This document shows positions 27,743-37,067 of a stretch of 64,000 bases of DNA, piece by piece. Numbering within the stretch: position 1 is the first letter of the stretch; each line of letters starts with the position of its first letter. The notes under the pieces were generated by a model. It was given only the letters and a program-made list of their open reading frames with translations, had not been told where the DNA came from and ran no database searches. Both the position numbers and the translations under genes were made by a program. Source of the stretch: Acidobacteriota bacterium (GTDB taxonomy: Bacteria > Acidobacteriota > Vicinamibacteria > Marinacidobacterales > Marinacidobacteraceae); assembly GCA_022826825.1 (NCBI GenBank), contig JAJDUD010000024.1, forward strand, positions 62,001-126,000, in the 5' to 3' direction.

Positions 27743-28906
27743 ATGTCGCATCAGACGAGTCGTCGCGAAGTTCTCCAGGGCGGTGTCGCGCTGGCCGGGC
27801 TCGGGGTCTTCGGGTTGCCCGAATGGGCGTTCCCCGCCCTCGCGCAGGGTGAGGAACTGGTCGAGTTCACCGACCTGCCGGACAACATCGTGCTGGCGCG
27901 GACGCCGGACCGCCGCATCATCGACGTCCGGCATATCGACGGGCCCATCACGCCGGCCGACCAGTGGTTCACCACCCAGCACTACGGCCATCCGGACGTC
28001 GATCCGGACACCTATCGGTTGAAGGTGTCCGGGATGGTGAACGACGCCCTGAACCTGTCGCTGGCCGACCTCCGGGCGATGCCGAGCCGGGACCTGGAGT
28101 TCGGGTTCGAGTGCTCGGGCAACCGGGGACCCCTGAACGGGCTGTCGAGCAACGGCCAGTGGACCGGCGTCCCGCTACGCGCGGTCCTCGAGCGGGCGGG
28201 CCTCATGGACCGCGCCCGCGAGATCGTCTTCTTCGGGGCCGATCACGGCGAGGAAGAGGTGACGTTCCGGGGCCGGACCTTCACCGTCGACCAGCAGTAC
28301 GGCCGCAGCCTGCAACGGGACAAGGCGCTCTCGGACGAGCCGCTGCTGGCTTACGCCCTGAACGGCGAGCCGCTGACCGCGCACCAGGGCCGTCCGCTCC
28401 GGCTGCTGGTCCCCGGCTGGTACGGCGCGCCGAACGTCAAGTGGCTCTCCGAGATCCACGTGCAGGAAGACCCCTATCTCGGCAAGTACCAGGCGCGCTG
28501 GTATCGCACCCTGAGGGGGGAGATGATCAACGGCGAGATGAAGTGGGTGGAGACGGCGATCACGAAGATGCGGCTCAAGTCGTTCATCGCCCGGGTGACG
28601 AAGGTGGACGGCCACCACCGCGTCTTCGGGGTGATCATGCACGACGGCACTCCCATCGAGTCGGTCGAGGTGCAGGTGGACGACGGTCCGTGGGAGGCCG
28701 CGACCCTCGATCCCACCATGACCGCGAAGTACTCGTGGAAGTTCTTCACCTACGACTGGCACGGGGCGACGCCGGGAGAGCACACCGTCACCTCGCGGGC
28801 CACCGACGCCAGCGGCTACCGGCAACCGACGGCCGAAGAGCTCGAGGTCAAGCAGACGTTCCTCGAGCAGAACAACCAGCATCCGCGGACGCTGATCATC
28901 ACCTGA
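27743..28906 (+). CDS. sulfite oxidase-family molybdopterin oxidoreductase (Tat-exported)
   Basis: MSHQTSRREVLQGG Tat leader; FGFECSGNRGPLNGLSSNGQWTGVPLRAVL; GWYGAPNVKWLSEI. Confidence 0.92.
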   Translation: MSHQTSRREVLQGGVALAGLGVFGLPEWAFPALAQGEELVEFTDLPDNIVLARTPDRRIIDVRHIDGPITPADQWFTTQHYGHPDVDPDTYRLKVSGMVNDALNLSLADLRAMPSRDLEFGFECSGNRGPLNGLSSNGQWTGVPLRAVLERAGLMDRAREIVFFGADHGEEEVTFRGRTFTVDQQYGRSLQRDKALSDEPLLAYALNGEPLTAHQGRPLRLLVPGWYGAPNVKWLSEIHVQEDPYLGKYQARWYRTLRGEMINGEMKWVETAITKMRLKSFIARVTKVDGHHRVFGVIMHDGTPIESVEVQVDDGPWEAATLDPTMTAKYSWKFFTYDWHGATPGEHTVTSRATDASGYRQPTAEELEVKQTFLEQNNQHPRTLIIT

Positions 28907-28931
28907 CGGAGCGCGGCCGGTTCGTTCCCGG

Positions 28932-29378
28932 GTGAGGGCGCTGGTGCGCACGTCCGCGGACCCGCGGGCGCTGGCGGCGTTCGTGGCGCGGGCGATCCTC
29001 GGTCTGATCTTCTTCATGGCCGGATGGTGGAAGGTGTTCACCCTGGGGGCGGTACAGCACGCTCGCTCCGTTTTCGTGGAGCCGTACGGAGAGACCTGGC
29101 TGCCGGAGTGGGCGCTTTGGGCCACCGGAACGGCGGTGCCGTTCGTGGAACTCGTCGGCGGCGGGCTCATGCTCGTCGGCTGGATGCGCTGGCCGGCCGC
29201 GCTCGGGCTCGGTGGAGTACTGGTCCTCGTGACCTTCGGCCACCTGCTGGCCGAACCGCTTTTCGCCTTCAATGCCCACCTGGTGCCGCGGACGGTGCTG
29301 CTGATCGTGGTGCTGGCGCTCTTTGCCGAGGACCGCTGGAGTTTGGACGCGTGGCGGGAGCGCCGCCGGTTGTTGTGA
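28932..29378 (+). CDS. DoxX-family membrane protein
   Basis: ARAILGLIFFMAGWWKVF...FVELVGGGLMLVGWMRWPAALGLGGVLVLVTFGH. Confidence 0.8.
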   Translation: MRALVRTSADPRALAAFVARAILGLIFFMAGWWKVFTLGAVQHARSVFVEPYGETWLPEWALWATGTAVPFVELVGGGLMLVGWMRWPAALGLGGVLVLVTFGHLLAEPLFAFNAHLVPRTVLLIVVLALFAEDRWSLDAWRERRRLL

Positions 29379-29422
29379 ACGCGCAGTTCCGCGGGTCGGC
29401 CAACAGCCGTGATGGCGCCGCC

Positions 29423-29471
29423 GGCTTGGAGCGCCGACCTCCGGTCGGCATCGCACGGGAGCGCGAAACCC
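29423..29471 (+). repeat. REP-like element R5
   Basis: GGCTTGGAGCGCCGACCTCCGGTCGGCATCGCACGGGAGCGCGAAACCC. Confidence 0.8.
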
Positions 29472-29586
29472 GTGTCGATGGTGCTGCTCTCCGTCGGTCT
29501 GGGGGCCACGCCCGGCTCCTTTGGGGTCGCATTGCGCCGTTCCCGCTTGGAATCACGCCAGGTGAGTCGGCTCCGGCGTGCTTTTC

Positions 29587-29630
29587 GCGGCCTTCGGCCG
29601 CCTGCCGACCGGAGGTCGGCGTTCCAAGCC
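29587..29630 (-). repeat. REP-like element R6
   Basis: Reverse complement ggcttggaacgccgacctccggtcggcaggcggccgaaggccgc. Confidence 0.8.
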
Positions 29631-29680
29631 GACGGCGCCATCCGCGCGGGTGGCGATACGCGTGGCGCGCCGCGGTGCCG

Positions 29681-29706
29681 CTGCGGAGATCGGCGTTCCA
29701 AACCGT
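29681..29706 (-). repeat. partial REP-like element R7
   Basis: Reverse complement cggtttggaacgccgatctccgc. Confidence 0.5.
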
Positions 29707-29829
29707 TTCCGCCGCCTCCATGACGGGGCGGAGCCGGCAAGACCGCGCACCCCGCCGGTATTCTTGGCCTCCCGTGGAGCCCGCAGGTTCCGCTCTGCTC
29801 ATCCTGACCCGCTTCCGACCGTTTCCGCC

Positions 29830-32400
29830 ATGACTACCAGTTCCGCCCCCCGCATCCTTCGCGTCCTCGCCTTCGTCGGCGCCATCGTCCTTGGCGGCCT
29901 TTCTACCCAGGCCGCCGCCCAGATCCCCACCCCCGAGGAGTTCTTCGGCCACCGCATGGGCGCCGACCGCAAGCTCGCCAAGTGGGACCAACTCGTCGAG
30001 TACTACGAACTCATCGGCGCGGAGAGCGACCGGGTCCGGGTCGAGAACGTCGGCCCTTCGACGCTCGGCCGCCCGTTTCTCGTGCTGTATGTCTCCTCCC
30101 CGGAGAACCTCGCGCGGCTCGACGACTACCAGCGGATGAACGCGGTGCTCCAGGATCCGCGCGGGCATTCCCAGGATGAGATCGACGCCGCGATCGCCGG
30201 CGGCAAGGTGGTCTTCCTCCAGGGTTACGCACTCCACTCGAACGAGGTGGCGGCGAGCCAGACGGCGGCGGAAATCGTCTGGAGTTTCGCCACCCGTGAC
30301 GATCCCGGGATCCACGAGATTCTCGACAACACCATCTCGATCCTGGTCCCCTCGATGAATCCGGACGGAGTGGACCTGGTGAACGAGTGGTACGACCGCT
30401 GGGTGGGTACGGAATACGAAGCTGCGCAGCAGCCGGGGCTCTACCACCACTACATCGGGCACGACAACAACCGCGACGCCTTCATGCAGAACACGATCGA
30501 GTCGCGCTACGTAGCCACGCTGCTGTTCCGCGACTGGATCCCCCAGGGGTTCATCGACCACCACCAGATGGGGGCCTACACCGCCCGCATCTACCTGCCG
30601 CCCTACGCCGAGCCCATCCGCCCCGGGGCCGACCCGATCGTCTGGCGGGAGATGTCCTGGTACGGCGCCCACATGGCCTACCGGATGGAGGAAGAGGGCT
30701 TCGAGGGAACGGTGAACTCCGCGATCTACTCGGGCTGGGGACATTTCGGGTTCCACTGGATCACCCCCTTCCACAACATCGCCGGCATGCTCACCGAGTC
30801 CGCCAGCGCCCGCTTCGCCACCCCGCTCTACGTCCATCCGGACCAGTTGCGGGGCTCCCGGCAGCTCCCGGAATACGAAGCGCAGACCACCTTCCCAAAC
30901 CCCTGGCCGGGCGGCTGGTGGCACGTCCGCGACATCGTGGACCGGCAGATCTCGGCCACCTTCTCACCGCTCGAGATCGCGGCCCGGAACCGCGAGATCG
31001 TCCTGCGGAACGCCTGGCTCAAGGCCAGCCGCCAGACCGAGCGCGGCGCCGAGGGCGAGGTGAAGGCCTACATCGTGCCGGCGCACCAGCACGACCCGCT
31101 GACCATGGGCAAGATGGTGGACAAGCTGCTCCTCCAGGGGATCACCGTGGAGCATTCGGCCACCGGTTTCACGCACGAGGGCCGCGTGTACGGGCCGGGA
31201 AGCTGGGTGGTTTCCATGGCCCAGCCGAAGCAGGGCGTCATCCGCTGGCTCCTGGGACGGACCTTCTACCCGGACAACAGCTACACCCGCACCGCCGACG
31301 GCGATCCGATCCGCCCCTACGACATGTCCGGTGACGTGATCGCGGAGTTCATGGGCGTGCGCGTGGACGAGGCCCGGACGCCGGTGGAGGCGGACCTCGA
31401 GGTGGTCACCGAACGGCCGCTGCCGGCAGGCAGTGTCGCGTCTTCGGCGCCGAACGGCTACCGGATCGACGGCGCCCTGAACGACGCGTTCCGGGCGGTC
31501 AACATGCTCTTCGCGGCGGGTGCATCGGTCAGCCGCGTGACCGGGGACGGCGGCGGGGCGCAGCGCGGCGACTTCGTCGTCGCTCCGGGGGTGTCCGCCG
31601 CGACCCTGGGCGAGGTGGCGGAGGCCACGGGGGTCAGTTTCGCCGCCCTCGACGCGGGCGCCGCCGCAGAGCCGCTCTCCCAGCAGCGCATCGGGATGTA
31701 CCAGCGCTACTACGGCGGGAACATGGACGAGGGCTGGACCCGCTTGCTGATCGAGGACTTCGGCTTCGAGTACACGAGCCTCTTCGACCCGGAGATCCTC
31801 GCCGGCGACCTGCACGAGCGCTGGGACGTCATCGTCCTGCCCGCCGACTCGAAGGAAGGGATGCTCGGCCGGGAGGACCCCGGCCAGACGCCGCCCGACT
31901 ACCAGAGCGGTTTCGGGGAGGAGGGCGTCAAGGCTCTCAACGCCTTCGTCGAGAACGGCGGCACCCTGGTGACCTTCGCCCAGGCGGGACAGCTCGTCCT
32001 CGACGAGTTCGACGTTCCGGTGCGCGACGCGGTGGCCGGCAAGTGGGGCAATGAGTTCTGGGCGCCGGGCTCGACGCTCAAGGTGAAGGTGGACACGTCG
32101 AGTCCGTTCGCTTACGGGATGCCGGAGGACGCGCTCATCGCCTACCTCGCCGGCGGACAGGTGTACGAGACGGTCGCGGGCGCGCGCAGCGACGACGTGC
32201 GGCGCGTGGCGGTCTATCCGGGCCGGGACATCCTCCAGAGCGGGTGGCTGCTCGGCGAGGAAGCCATCGCGGACAAGGCCGCCATGGTGTCTGTGGACCA
32301 CGGGGAGGGCACCATCGTGATGATCGGCTTCCGCGCCCAGCACCGCGCCCAGACCCACGGCACCTTCAAGTTCTTCTTCAACGCGCTGGTGGGCGAGTAA
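29830..32400 (+). CDS. exported M14-family zinc carboxypeptidase
   Basis: Signal peptide; ALHSNEVAASQTA (HxxE), NPDGVDLVNEWYDR, YHHYIGHDNNRDAFMQN, FIDHHQMGAYTARIYLPPYAEP. Confidence 0.9.
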   Translation: MTTSSAPRILRVLAFVGAIVLGGLSTQAAAQIPTPEEFFGHRMGADRKLAKWDQLVEYYELIGAESDRVRVENVGPSTLGRPFLVLYVSSPENLARLDDYQRMNAVLQDPRGHSQDEIDAAIAGGKVVFLQGYALHSNEVAASQTAAEIVWSFATRDDPGIHEILDNTISILVPSMNPDGVDLVNEWYDRWVGTEYEAAQQPGLYHHYIGHDNNRDAFMQNTIESRYVATLLFRDWIPQGFIDHHQMGAYTARIYLPPYAEPIRPGADPIVWREMSWYGAHMAYRMEEEGFEGTVNSAIYSGWGHFGFHWITPFHNIAGMLTESASARFATPLYVHPDQLRGSRQLPEYEAQTTFPNPWPGGWWHVRDIVDRQISATFSPLEIAARNREIVLRNAWLKASRQTERGAEGEVKAYIVPAHQHDPLTMGKMVDKLLLQGITVEHSATGFTHEGRVYGPGSWVVSMAQPKQGVIRWLLGRTFYPDNSYTRTADGDPIRPYDMSGDVIAEFMGVRVDEARTPVEADLEVVTERPLPAGSVASSAPNGYRIDGALNDAFRAVNMLFAAGASVSRVTGDGGGAQRGDFVVAPGVSAATLGEVAEATGVSFAALDAGAAAEPLSQQRIGMYQRYYGGNMDEGWTRLLIEDFGFEYTSLFDPEILAGDLHERWDVIVLPADSKEGMLGREDPGQTPPDYQSGFGEEGVKALNAFVENGGTLVTFAQAGQLVLDEFDVPVRDAVAGKWGNEFWAPGSTLKVKVDTSSPFAYGMPEDALIAYLAGGQVYETVAGARSDDVRRVAVYPGRDILQSGWLLGEEAIADKAAMVSVDHGEGTIVMIGFRAQHRAQTHGTFKFFFNALVGE

Positions 32401-32402
32401 GG

Positions 32403-32450
32403 CCTCGGAGCGCCGGCCTCCGGCCGGCATCGCGCATTAGCGCGAAACCC
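32403..32450 (+). repeat. REP-like element R8
   Basis: CTCGGAGCGCCGGCCTCCGGCCGGCATCGCGCATTAGCGCGAAACCC. Confidence 0.8.
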
Positions 32451-32500
32451 GCGCCGTGGAGGTGCGTGGAAGGTCCGGGCGGTGCGCTCGCGTCTCGGAA

Positions 32501-32536
32501 TGCGGCAGATCCGTAGCAAACTCCCGATCTGCCGCA
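32501..32536. repeat. perfect 11-bp inverted repeat upstream of S9 peptidase
   Basis: TGCGGCAGATC-cgtagcaaactccc-GATCTGCCGCA, extended by CGGA/TCCG with one mismatch. Confidence 0.75.
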
Positions 32537-32618
32537 CTCCGGGATTGCGTTCCCGTCCCCGAACGGGGTTGGCGGCAGGCGTCCCACACCGCCCGGGCCG
32601 TTTGGATAGGGTTTTCCG

Positions 32619-34703
32619 ATGACCTACCTACTCTCCCGTCGTTTCTTCCCGACCGGCCGGTGGGCCGCCGTCCTCGCCGCCGCCTCGATGGCTCTTGCGC
32701 CCGCGTACGCCCTGGCCCAGGACGAAGCCCGGCCCATCCTCCAGCTCGAGGACGTGTTCGGCCTCGAACTCGCCACCGATCCCCAGATCGCTCCCGACGG
32801 TTCGCGAGTCGTGTACGTCCGCAACTCCATGGACATCCTGGTGGACCGCCAGCGGTCCCGGCTGTGGATCGTGGGGGCGGACGGCTCCGACCACCGGGCC
32901 CTGACTTCGGGAGAGAGCGGGGGCGACGAGCGCTCCCCGCGGTGGTCCCCGGACGGCCGCCGGATCGCCTACGTGTCTTCCGGGACGCTGCCCGACGACC
33001 GCTCGGCGCAGATCCACGTCCGCTGGATGGACAGCGGGCAGACGGCGCGGCTGACCCAGCTTCCCCGTCCCCCGGCAAACCTCAGTTGGTCGCCCGACGG
33101 CCGCTGGCTGGCGTTCTCGATGTTGGCGCCCGAACCGTCACCGCCCTACGTGCAGCTTCCCGACAAGCCGGCGAACGCGGAGTGGGCCCCGGCCGCGAAG
33201 GTCATCCGCAAGATGATCTACCGCGCCGACGGCGTCGGGTATCTCGAGGATGGCTACAGCCAGATCTTCGTGGTGCCCGCCGAGGGCGGCTCGCCGCGGC
33301 AACTCACCACCGGCCCCTTCCACCACCGGAGCCGGCTCTCCTGGACTCCCGACGGGGAACACATCGTGTTCTCGGCGAACCGGCGACCCGACGCGCTGAG
33401 GGAACCGGCGGACAGCGAGATCCACCAGGTGGCGGTCGCCGACGGGGAGATCCGCACCCTGACCTCGCGGCTCGGCCCCGACGACAGCCCGGCGGTCTCG
33501 CCCGACGGGGAGCGCATCGCCTATCTGGGCTACGACGACCGCTACCAGGGGTACCAGGTCACCAAGCTCTACGTCATGAACCGCGACGGGTCGTCCCCGA
33601 CGGTGGTGACCGGTTCGCTCGATCGGGACGCCGCCCTCCCGCAGTGGAGCGCCGCGAGCGACGGCCTCTTCTTCCAGTACGACGACGAGGGCGACACCAA
33701 GGTGGCGTTCGTGCCCCTCGACGGTGACGTGGAGGTGCGGGCCTCAGGTCTGGGGGGCACCTCCCTCGGCCGTCCGTATGCGGGCGGTTCCTTTTCGGTC
33801 GCCGACGACGGGTCGTTCGCGTTCACCTCAGGGACAACCCTCCGTCCCGCCGACGTCTCGGTCGGGCCGGCGGGTGGAGCGGTCACCGCGCTGAACGAAG
33901 ACCTGCTCGGGCACCGGGAGATCGGCGAGACGAAGGAGATCTGGCTCGAGTCCTCGTTCGACGGGCGCCCGATCCAGGCCTGGGTGGTGACCCCGCCCGG
34001 TTTCGACCCCGCCCGGAAGTACCCGCTGATCCTCGAGATCCACGGCGGTCCGTTCACGAACTACGGGTCCCGGTTCACCGCCGAGGTCCAGCTCTTCGCC
34101 GCGGCGGGATACGTGGTGCTCTACGTGAACCCGCGCGGCAGCACCTCCTACGGCGAGGAGTTCGGGAACCTGATCCACCACGCCTATCCGAGCCAGGACT
34201 TCGACGACCTGATGAGCGCGGTGGACGCGGTCATCGCCGAGGGCTACGTGGACGAGAACAACCTCTTCGTCACCGGCGGCAGCGGCGGTGGCGTGCTGAC
34301 GAGCTGGATCGTGGGGCACACCGACCGGTTCGCGGCCGCGGTGGCCGCCAAGCCGGTCATCAACTGGTACAGCTTCGTGCTGACCGCCGACGCCTACGGG
34401 TTCTTCTACCGCTACTGGTTCCCCGGGTTCCCCTGGGACCACCCCGAGCACTACCTCGAGCGCTCGCCGCTCCACCACGTGGGCAACGTGACCACCCCGA
34501 CCATGCTGCTCACCGGCGAGGAGGACTACCGCACCCCGATGTCGGAGTCGGAACAGTTCTTCCAGGCGCTCCAGTTGCGCGGGATCGACTCGGCGCTGGT
34601 GCGTATTCCCGGAGCCTCCCACAGCATTGCCGCACGGCCGAGCCACCTGATCGCGAAGGTCGCGCACATTCTCCGCTGGTTCGAGGACTACCGCCGCGAC
34701 TAG
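32619..34703 (+). CDS. exported S9-family prolyl oligopeptidase-like peptidase with PD40/WD40 propeller
   Basis: RWSPDGRRIAYVSSG propeller repeats; LILEIHGGPFTNYGS; FVTGGSGGGVLTSWIVGHTDRF (GxSxGG). Confidence 0.92.
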   Translation: MTYLLSRRFFPTGRWAAVLAAASMALAPAYALAQDEARPILQLEDVFGLELATDPQIAPDGSRVVYVRNSMDILVDRQRSRLWIVGADGSDHRALTSGESGGDERSPRWSPDGRRIAYVSSGTLPDDRSAQIHVRWMDSGQTARLTQLPRPPANLSWSPDGRWLAFSMLAPEPSPPYVQLPDKPANAEWAPAAKVIRKMIYRADGVGYLEDGYSQIFVVPAEGGSPRQLTTGPFHHRSRLSWTPDGEHIVFSANRRPDALREPADSEIHQVAVADGEIRTLTSRLGPDDSPAVSPDGERIAYLGYDDRYQGYQVTKLYVMNRDGSSPTVVTGSLDRDAALPQWSAASDGLFFQYDDEGDTKVAFVPLDGDVEVRASGLGGTSLGRPYAGGSFSVADDGSFAFTSGTTLRPADVSVGPAGGAVTALNEDLLGHREIGETKEIWLESSFDGRPIQAWVVTPPGFDPARKYPLILEIHGGPFTNYGSRFTAEVQLFAAAGYVVLYVNPRGSTSYGEEFGNLIHHAYPSQDFDDLMSAVDAVIAEGYVDENNLFVTGGSGGGVLTSWIVGHTDRFAAAVAAKPVINWYSFVLTADAYGFFYRYWFPGFPWDHPEHYLERSPLHHVGNVTTPTMLLTGEEDYRTPMSESEQFFQALQLRGIDSALVRIPGASHSIAARPSHLIAKVAHILRWFEDYRRD

Positions 34704-34733
34704 CGCCGGAGCGCCGTCCGGAGTTCCCGACAA

Positions 34734-35933
34734 CTATCCCACCCGGATCGGGTGGGGTAGCGGCTGGTTGAAGAGGTAGCCCTTCCGGTTCCAGGGAACC
34801 GACTCCGGCTGCGTGCCGCCGGTACGGTCGGTGGCCCTGGTCATGACCGTGTGGCTGCCGGTCATTGGCTCCCAGTCGAACTCGAAGCGGCGCCAGCTCA
34901 GCTCGGTCGGGATGCCGGTCAGCCGCGCTGCGTTCCAGGTCGCGCCGCCGTCGTCGCTCCATTCGACCCGGTCGATCCGTCCCTCGGGGGACTGGGCGAA
35001 ACCGTGCAGGGTGTGAGGCCCGGGGCCGAGTTCCGCCGGCCAGGGCAGGGCGAGGGCGCTCTTGATCGTCTGGACCGTGGCGATCCGGCCCATCGCGCGG
35101 CCCTCGGCCGGATAGCTGTCTCCGATCAGGACGTAGGAGCTCGTGTTGTTCCGGGTCCAGTGCGGTTCGCTTGAGACTTCGATCCGCCCGAGCCACTTGA
35201 TGCTGGAACTCCCCACCCAGCCGGGCACCAGGGCCCGCACCGGAAACCCGTGGTCCCGCGGCAGCGGCTCGCCGTTCAGTTCGTAGCCGAGGAGGACGTC
35301 GGCGAGGGCCTTCTCCGCCGGTAGCGCCCGCCGGAAACCCTCTTCCGGCGCCTCCGAATCGAGCCCGACCAGCAGGACCGACGCCGCGGCCGGAGTGATC
35401 CCCGCCAGTTCCAGCGCGTCGGCGAGGCGGGCGCCGCGCCAGACCCCGTTCCCGATGCCGCCCGTACCCCACTGGGTGCCCTCGGCGGGCCGCCCCTGCA
35501 CCCGGTCGAACATCGCGCGGTGGTTCCCGGCGCATTCGAGATAGGCGGTCAGCGAGTGCGACGGCAGGCTCCGGAGGCCGTCGTAGGAAATCGCGATCCC
35601 CTTTTCCACCGCGTCTCCCTCGATGACCAGTCTCCAGTCTTCCTCCCGAATCCCCAGGCTGCCGCCGTTGTTGCGGACGAAGAACAGGTCGTTCGGGGTG
35701 ATCACCCCCGGCATGTCTTCGAGGCGCGCTTCGAGGCTGCCGCCGTGCTCGATGAACGGCGCGGTGTCCTTGAAGAAGGGCGCGACCTCCGGGGGCTCCG
35801 CCGCGGGAGGAGGAAGCGGCGCCGGTTCGGCCGGTGGCGGTGGCGCCGTGGGGGCTTCGGCGTCGCGGCAAGCGGCGAGGACGGCCGGAGGGCCACCGGC
35901 CAGGAGCAGTTGGAGGACGCGGCGCCGTTTCAC
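34734..35933 (-). CDS. sulfite oxidase-family molybdopterin oxidoreductase (Tat leader with lipobox)
   Basis: VKRRRVLQLLLAGGPPAVLAACRD; TAYLECAGNHRAMF; PVRALVPGWVGSSSIKWLGRI. Confidence 0.9.
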   Translation of the reverse strand: MKRRRVLQLLLAGGPPAVLAACRDAEAPTAPPPPAEPAPLPPPAAEPPEVAPFFKDTAPFIEHGGSLEARLEDMPGVITPNDLFFVRNNGGSLGIREEDWRLVIEGDAVEKGIAISYDGLRSLPSHSLTAYLECAGNHRAMFDRVQGRPAEGTQWGTGGIGNGVWRGARLADALELAGITPAAASVLLVGLDSEAPEEGFRRALPAEKALADVLLGYELNGEPLPRDHGFPVRALVPGWVGSSSIKWLGRIEVSSEPHWTRNNTSSYVLIGDSYPAEGRAMGRIATVQTIKSALALPWPAELGPGPHTLHGFAQSPEGRIDRVEWSDDGGATWNAARLTGIPTELSWRRFEFDWEPMTGSHTVMTRATDRTGGTQPESVPWNRKGYLFNQPLPHPIRVG

Positions 35934-35970
35934 GCCGGTGATGCTGTGCGGCGGGCCAGCGAACGGGTCT

Positions 35971-36020
35971 TGCGGGCCTGCGGCCCGCGTGCCGGTCAGA
36001 GACCGGCGTTCCAGGCCGGC
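35971..36020 (-). repeat. REP-like element R9
   Basis: Reverse complement ggcctggaacgccggtctctgaccggcacgcgggccgcaggcccgc. Confidence 0.8.
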
Positions 36021-36047
36021 GGCGCCAACGGACCGATCCACGGGCCG

Positions 36048-37055
36048 TCAGGCGGGGACGGGCGTGGTGGCGGCGACCTGGGCCTGGTGCTCCACGATCC
36101 AGTCGCAGGTCAGCGCGAGGCCTTCCTCGAGTGGGGTCTCGGGGGTCCAGCCGAGCCGGCGGATGCGGCCGGTTTCCAGGCTGTAGCGCCGGTCGTGTCC
36201 GGGACGGTCCGCCACGTGGGCGATCCGTCCCCGGCGGCCGGCGACCCGTTCCGCGATGTCGAGAATGCGGTTCGCCATCTCCAGGTTGGTTCGCCGGTCC
36301 GCGCCGCCGACGTTATAGACCGTCCCCGGCGTGCCGGAGCGCAGGAGAAGGTCCAGCGCGGCGCAATGGTCGGCGACGAAGAACCAGTCGCGGACCTGGG
36401 CGCCGTCGCCGTACACCGGCAGTTCCTCGCCGGCCAGCGCCTTGGCGAAGAAGGTCGGCACCATCTTCTCGGGGTGCTGGCGCGGGCCGTAGGTGTTGGC
36501 GCCGCGGCTGATGACGACCGGCAGGCCGTGGGTCGTGCGATAGGCGAGGGCGAGGAGGTCCGCGCCGGCCTTGCTGGCGGCGTAGGGGTTTCGGGGTACC
36601 AGCGGCGCCTCTTCGTCGGCGTCGCCCTCGAGGATTTCCCCGTATACCTCGTCGGTGGACACCTGGAGGAACAGCCGTCCGCGGGTGGACTGGCGGAAGG
36701 CTTCCAGCAGGACCGCGGTCCCCAGCGTGTCGGTGCGGGTGAAGACCTCGCCGTCGAGGATGGCGCGGTCCACGTGCGTTTCCGCGGCGAAGTTGATGAC
36801 GTAGTCGGCCCGGGCCGCGAGCGGCCTGACGGTGCCCTGGTCGCAGATGTCGCCGTGAATGAACTCGTGTCGGGGGTCGGCGAGCGCCGGGCCGAGGTTG
36901 TCCAGGGATCCCGCGTAGGTCAGCTTGTCCAGCGTGATCACCCGGCAGTCGGGGTAGCGCGCCAGCAGGAGGTCCACGAAGTGGCTGCCGATGAAGCCCG
37001 CGCCGCCGGGCACCAGGAAGGTCGGGTTCGGGAGCATGGGGGATGGAACGGACAA
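36048..37055 (-). CDS. rfbB: dTDP-glucose 4,6-dehydratase
   Basis: FLVPGGAGFIGSHFVDLLL, INFAAETHVDRAI, VSTDEVYGEI, NPYAASKAGADLLALAY, SRGANTYGPRQHPEKMVPTF. Confidence 0.93.
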   Translation of the reverse strand: MSVPSPMLPNPTFLVPGGAGFIGSHFVDLLLARYPDCRVITLDKLTYAGSLDNLGPALADPRHEFIHGDICDQGTVRPLAARADYVINFAAETHVDRAILDGEVFTRTDTLGTAVLLEAFRQSTRGRLFLQVSTDEVYGEILEGDADEEAPLVPRNPYAASKAGADLLALAYRTTHGLPVVISRGANTYGPRQHPEKMVPTFFAKALAGEELPVYGDGAQVRDWFFVADHCAALDLLLRSGTPGTVYNVGGADRRTNLEMANRILDIAERVAGRRGRIAHVADRPGHDRRYSLETGRIRRLGWTPETPLEEGLALTCDWIVEHQAQVAATTPVPA

Positions 37056-37067
37056 TTCTGGCGGCGA

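Noticed and set aside
36048-37055. Nucleotide-sugar/O-antigen cluster around rfbB
   Set aside because: No rfbA, rfbC or rfbD neighbours; stand-alone gene.
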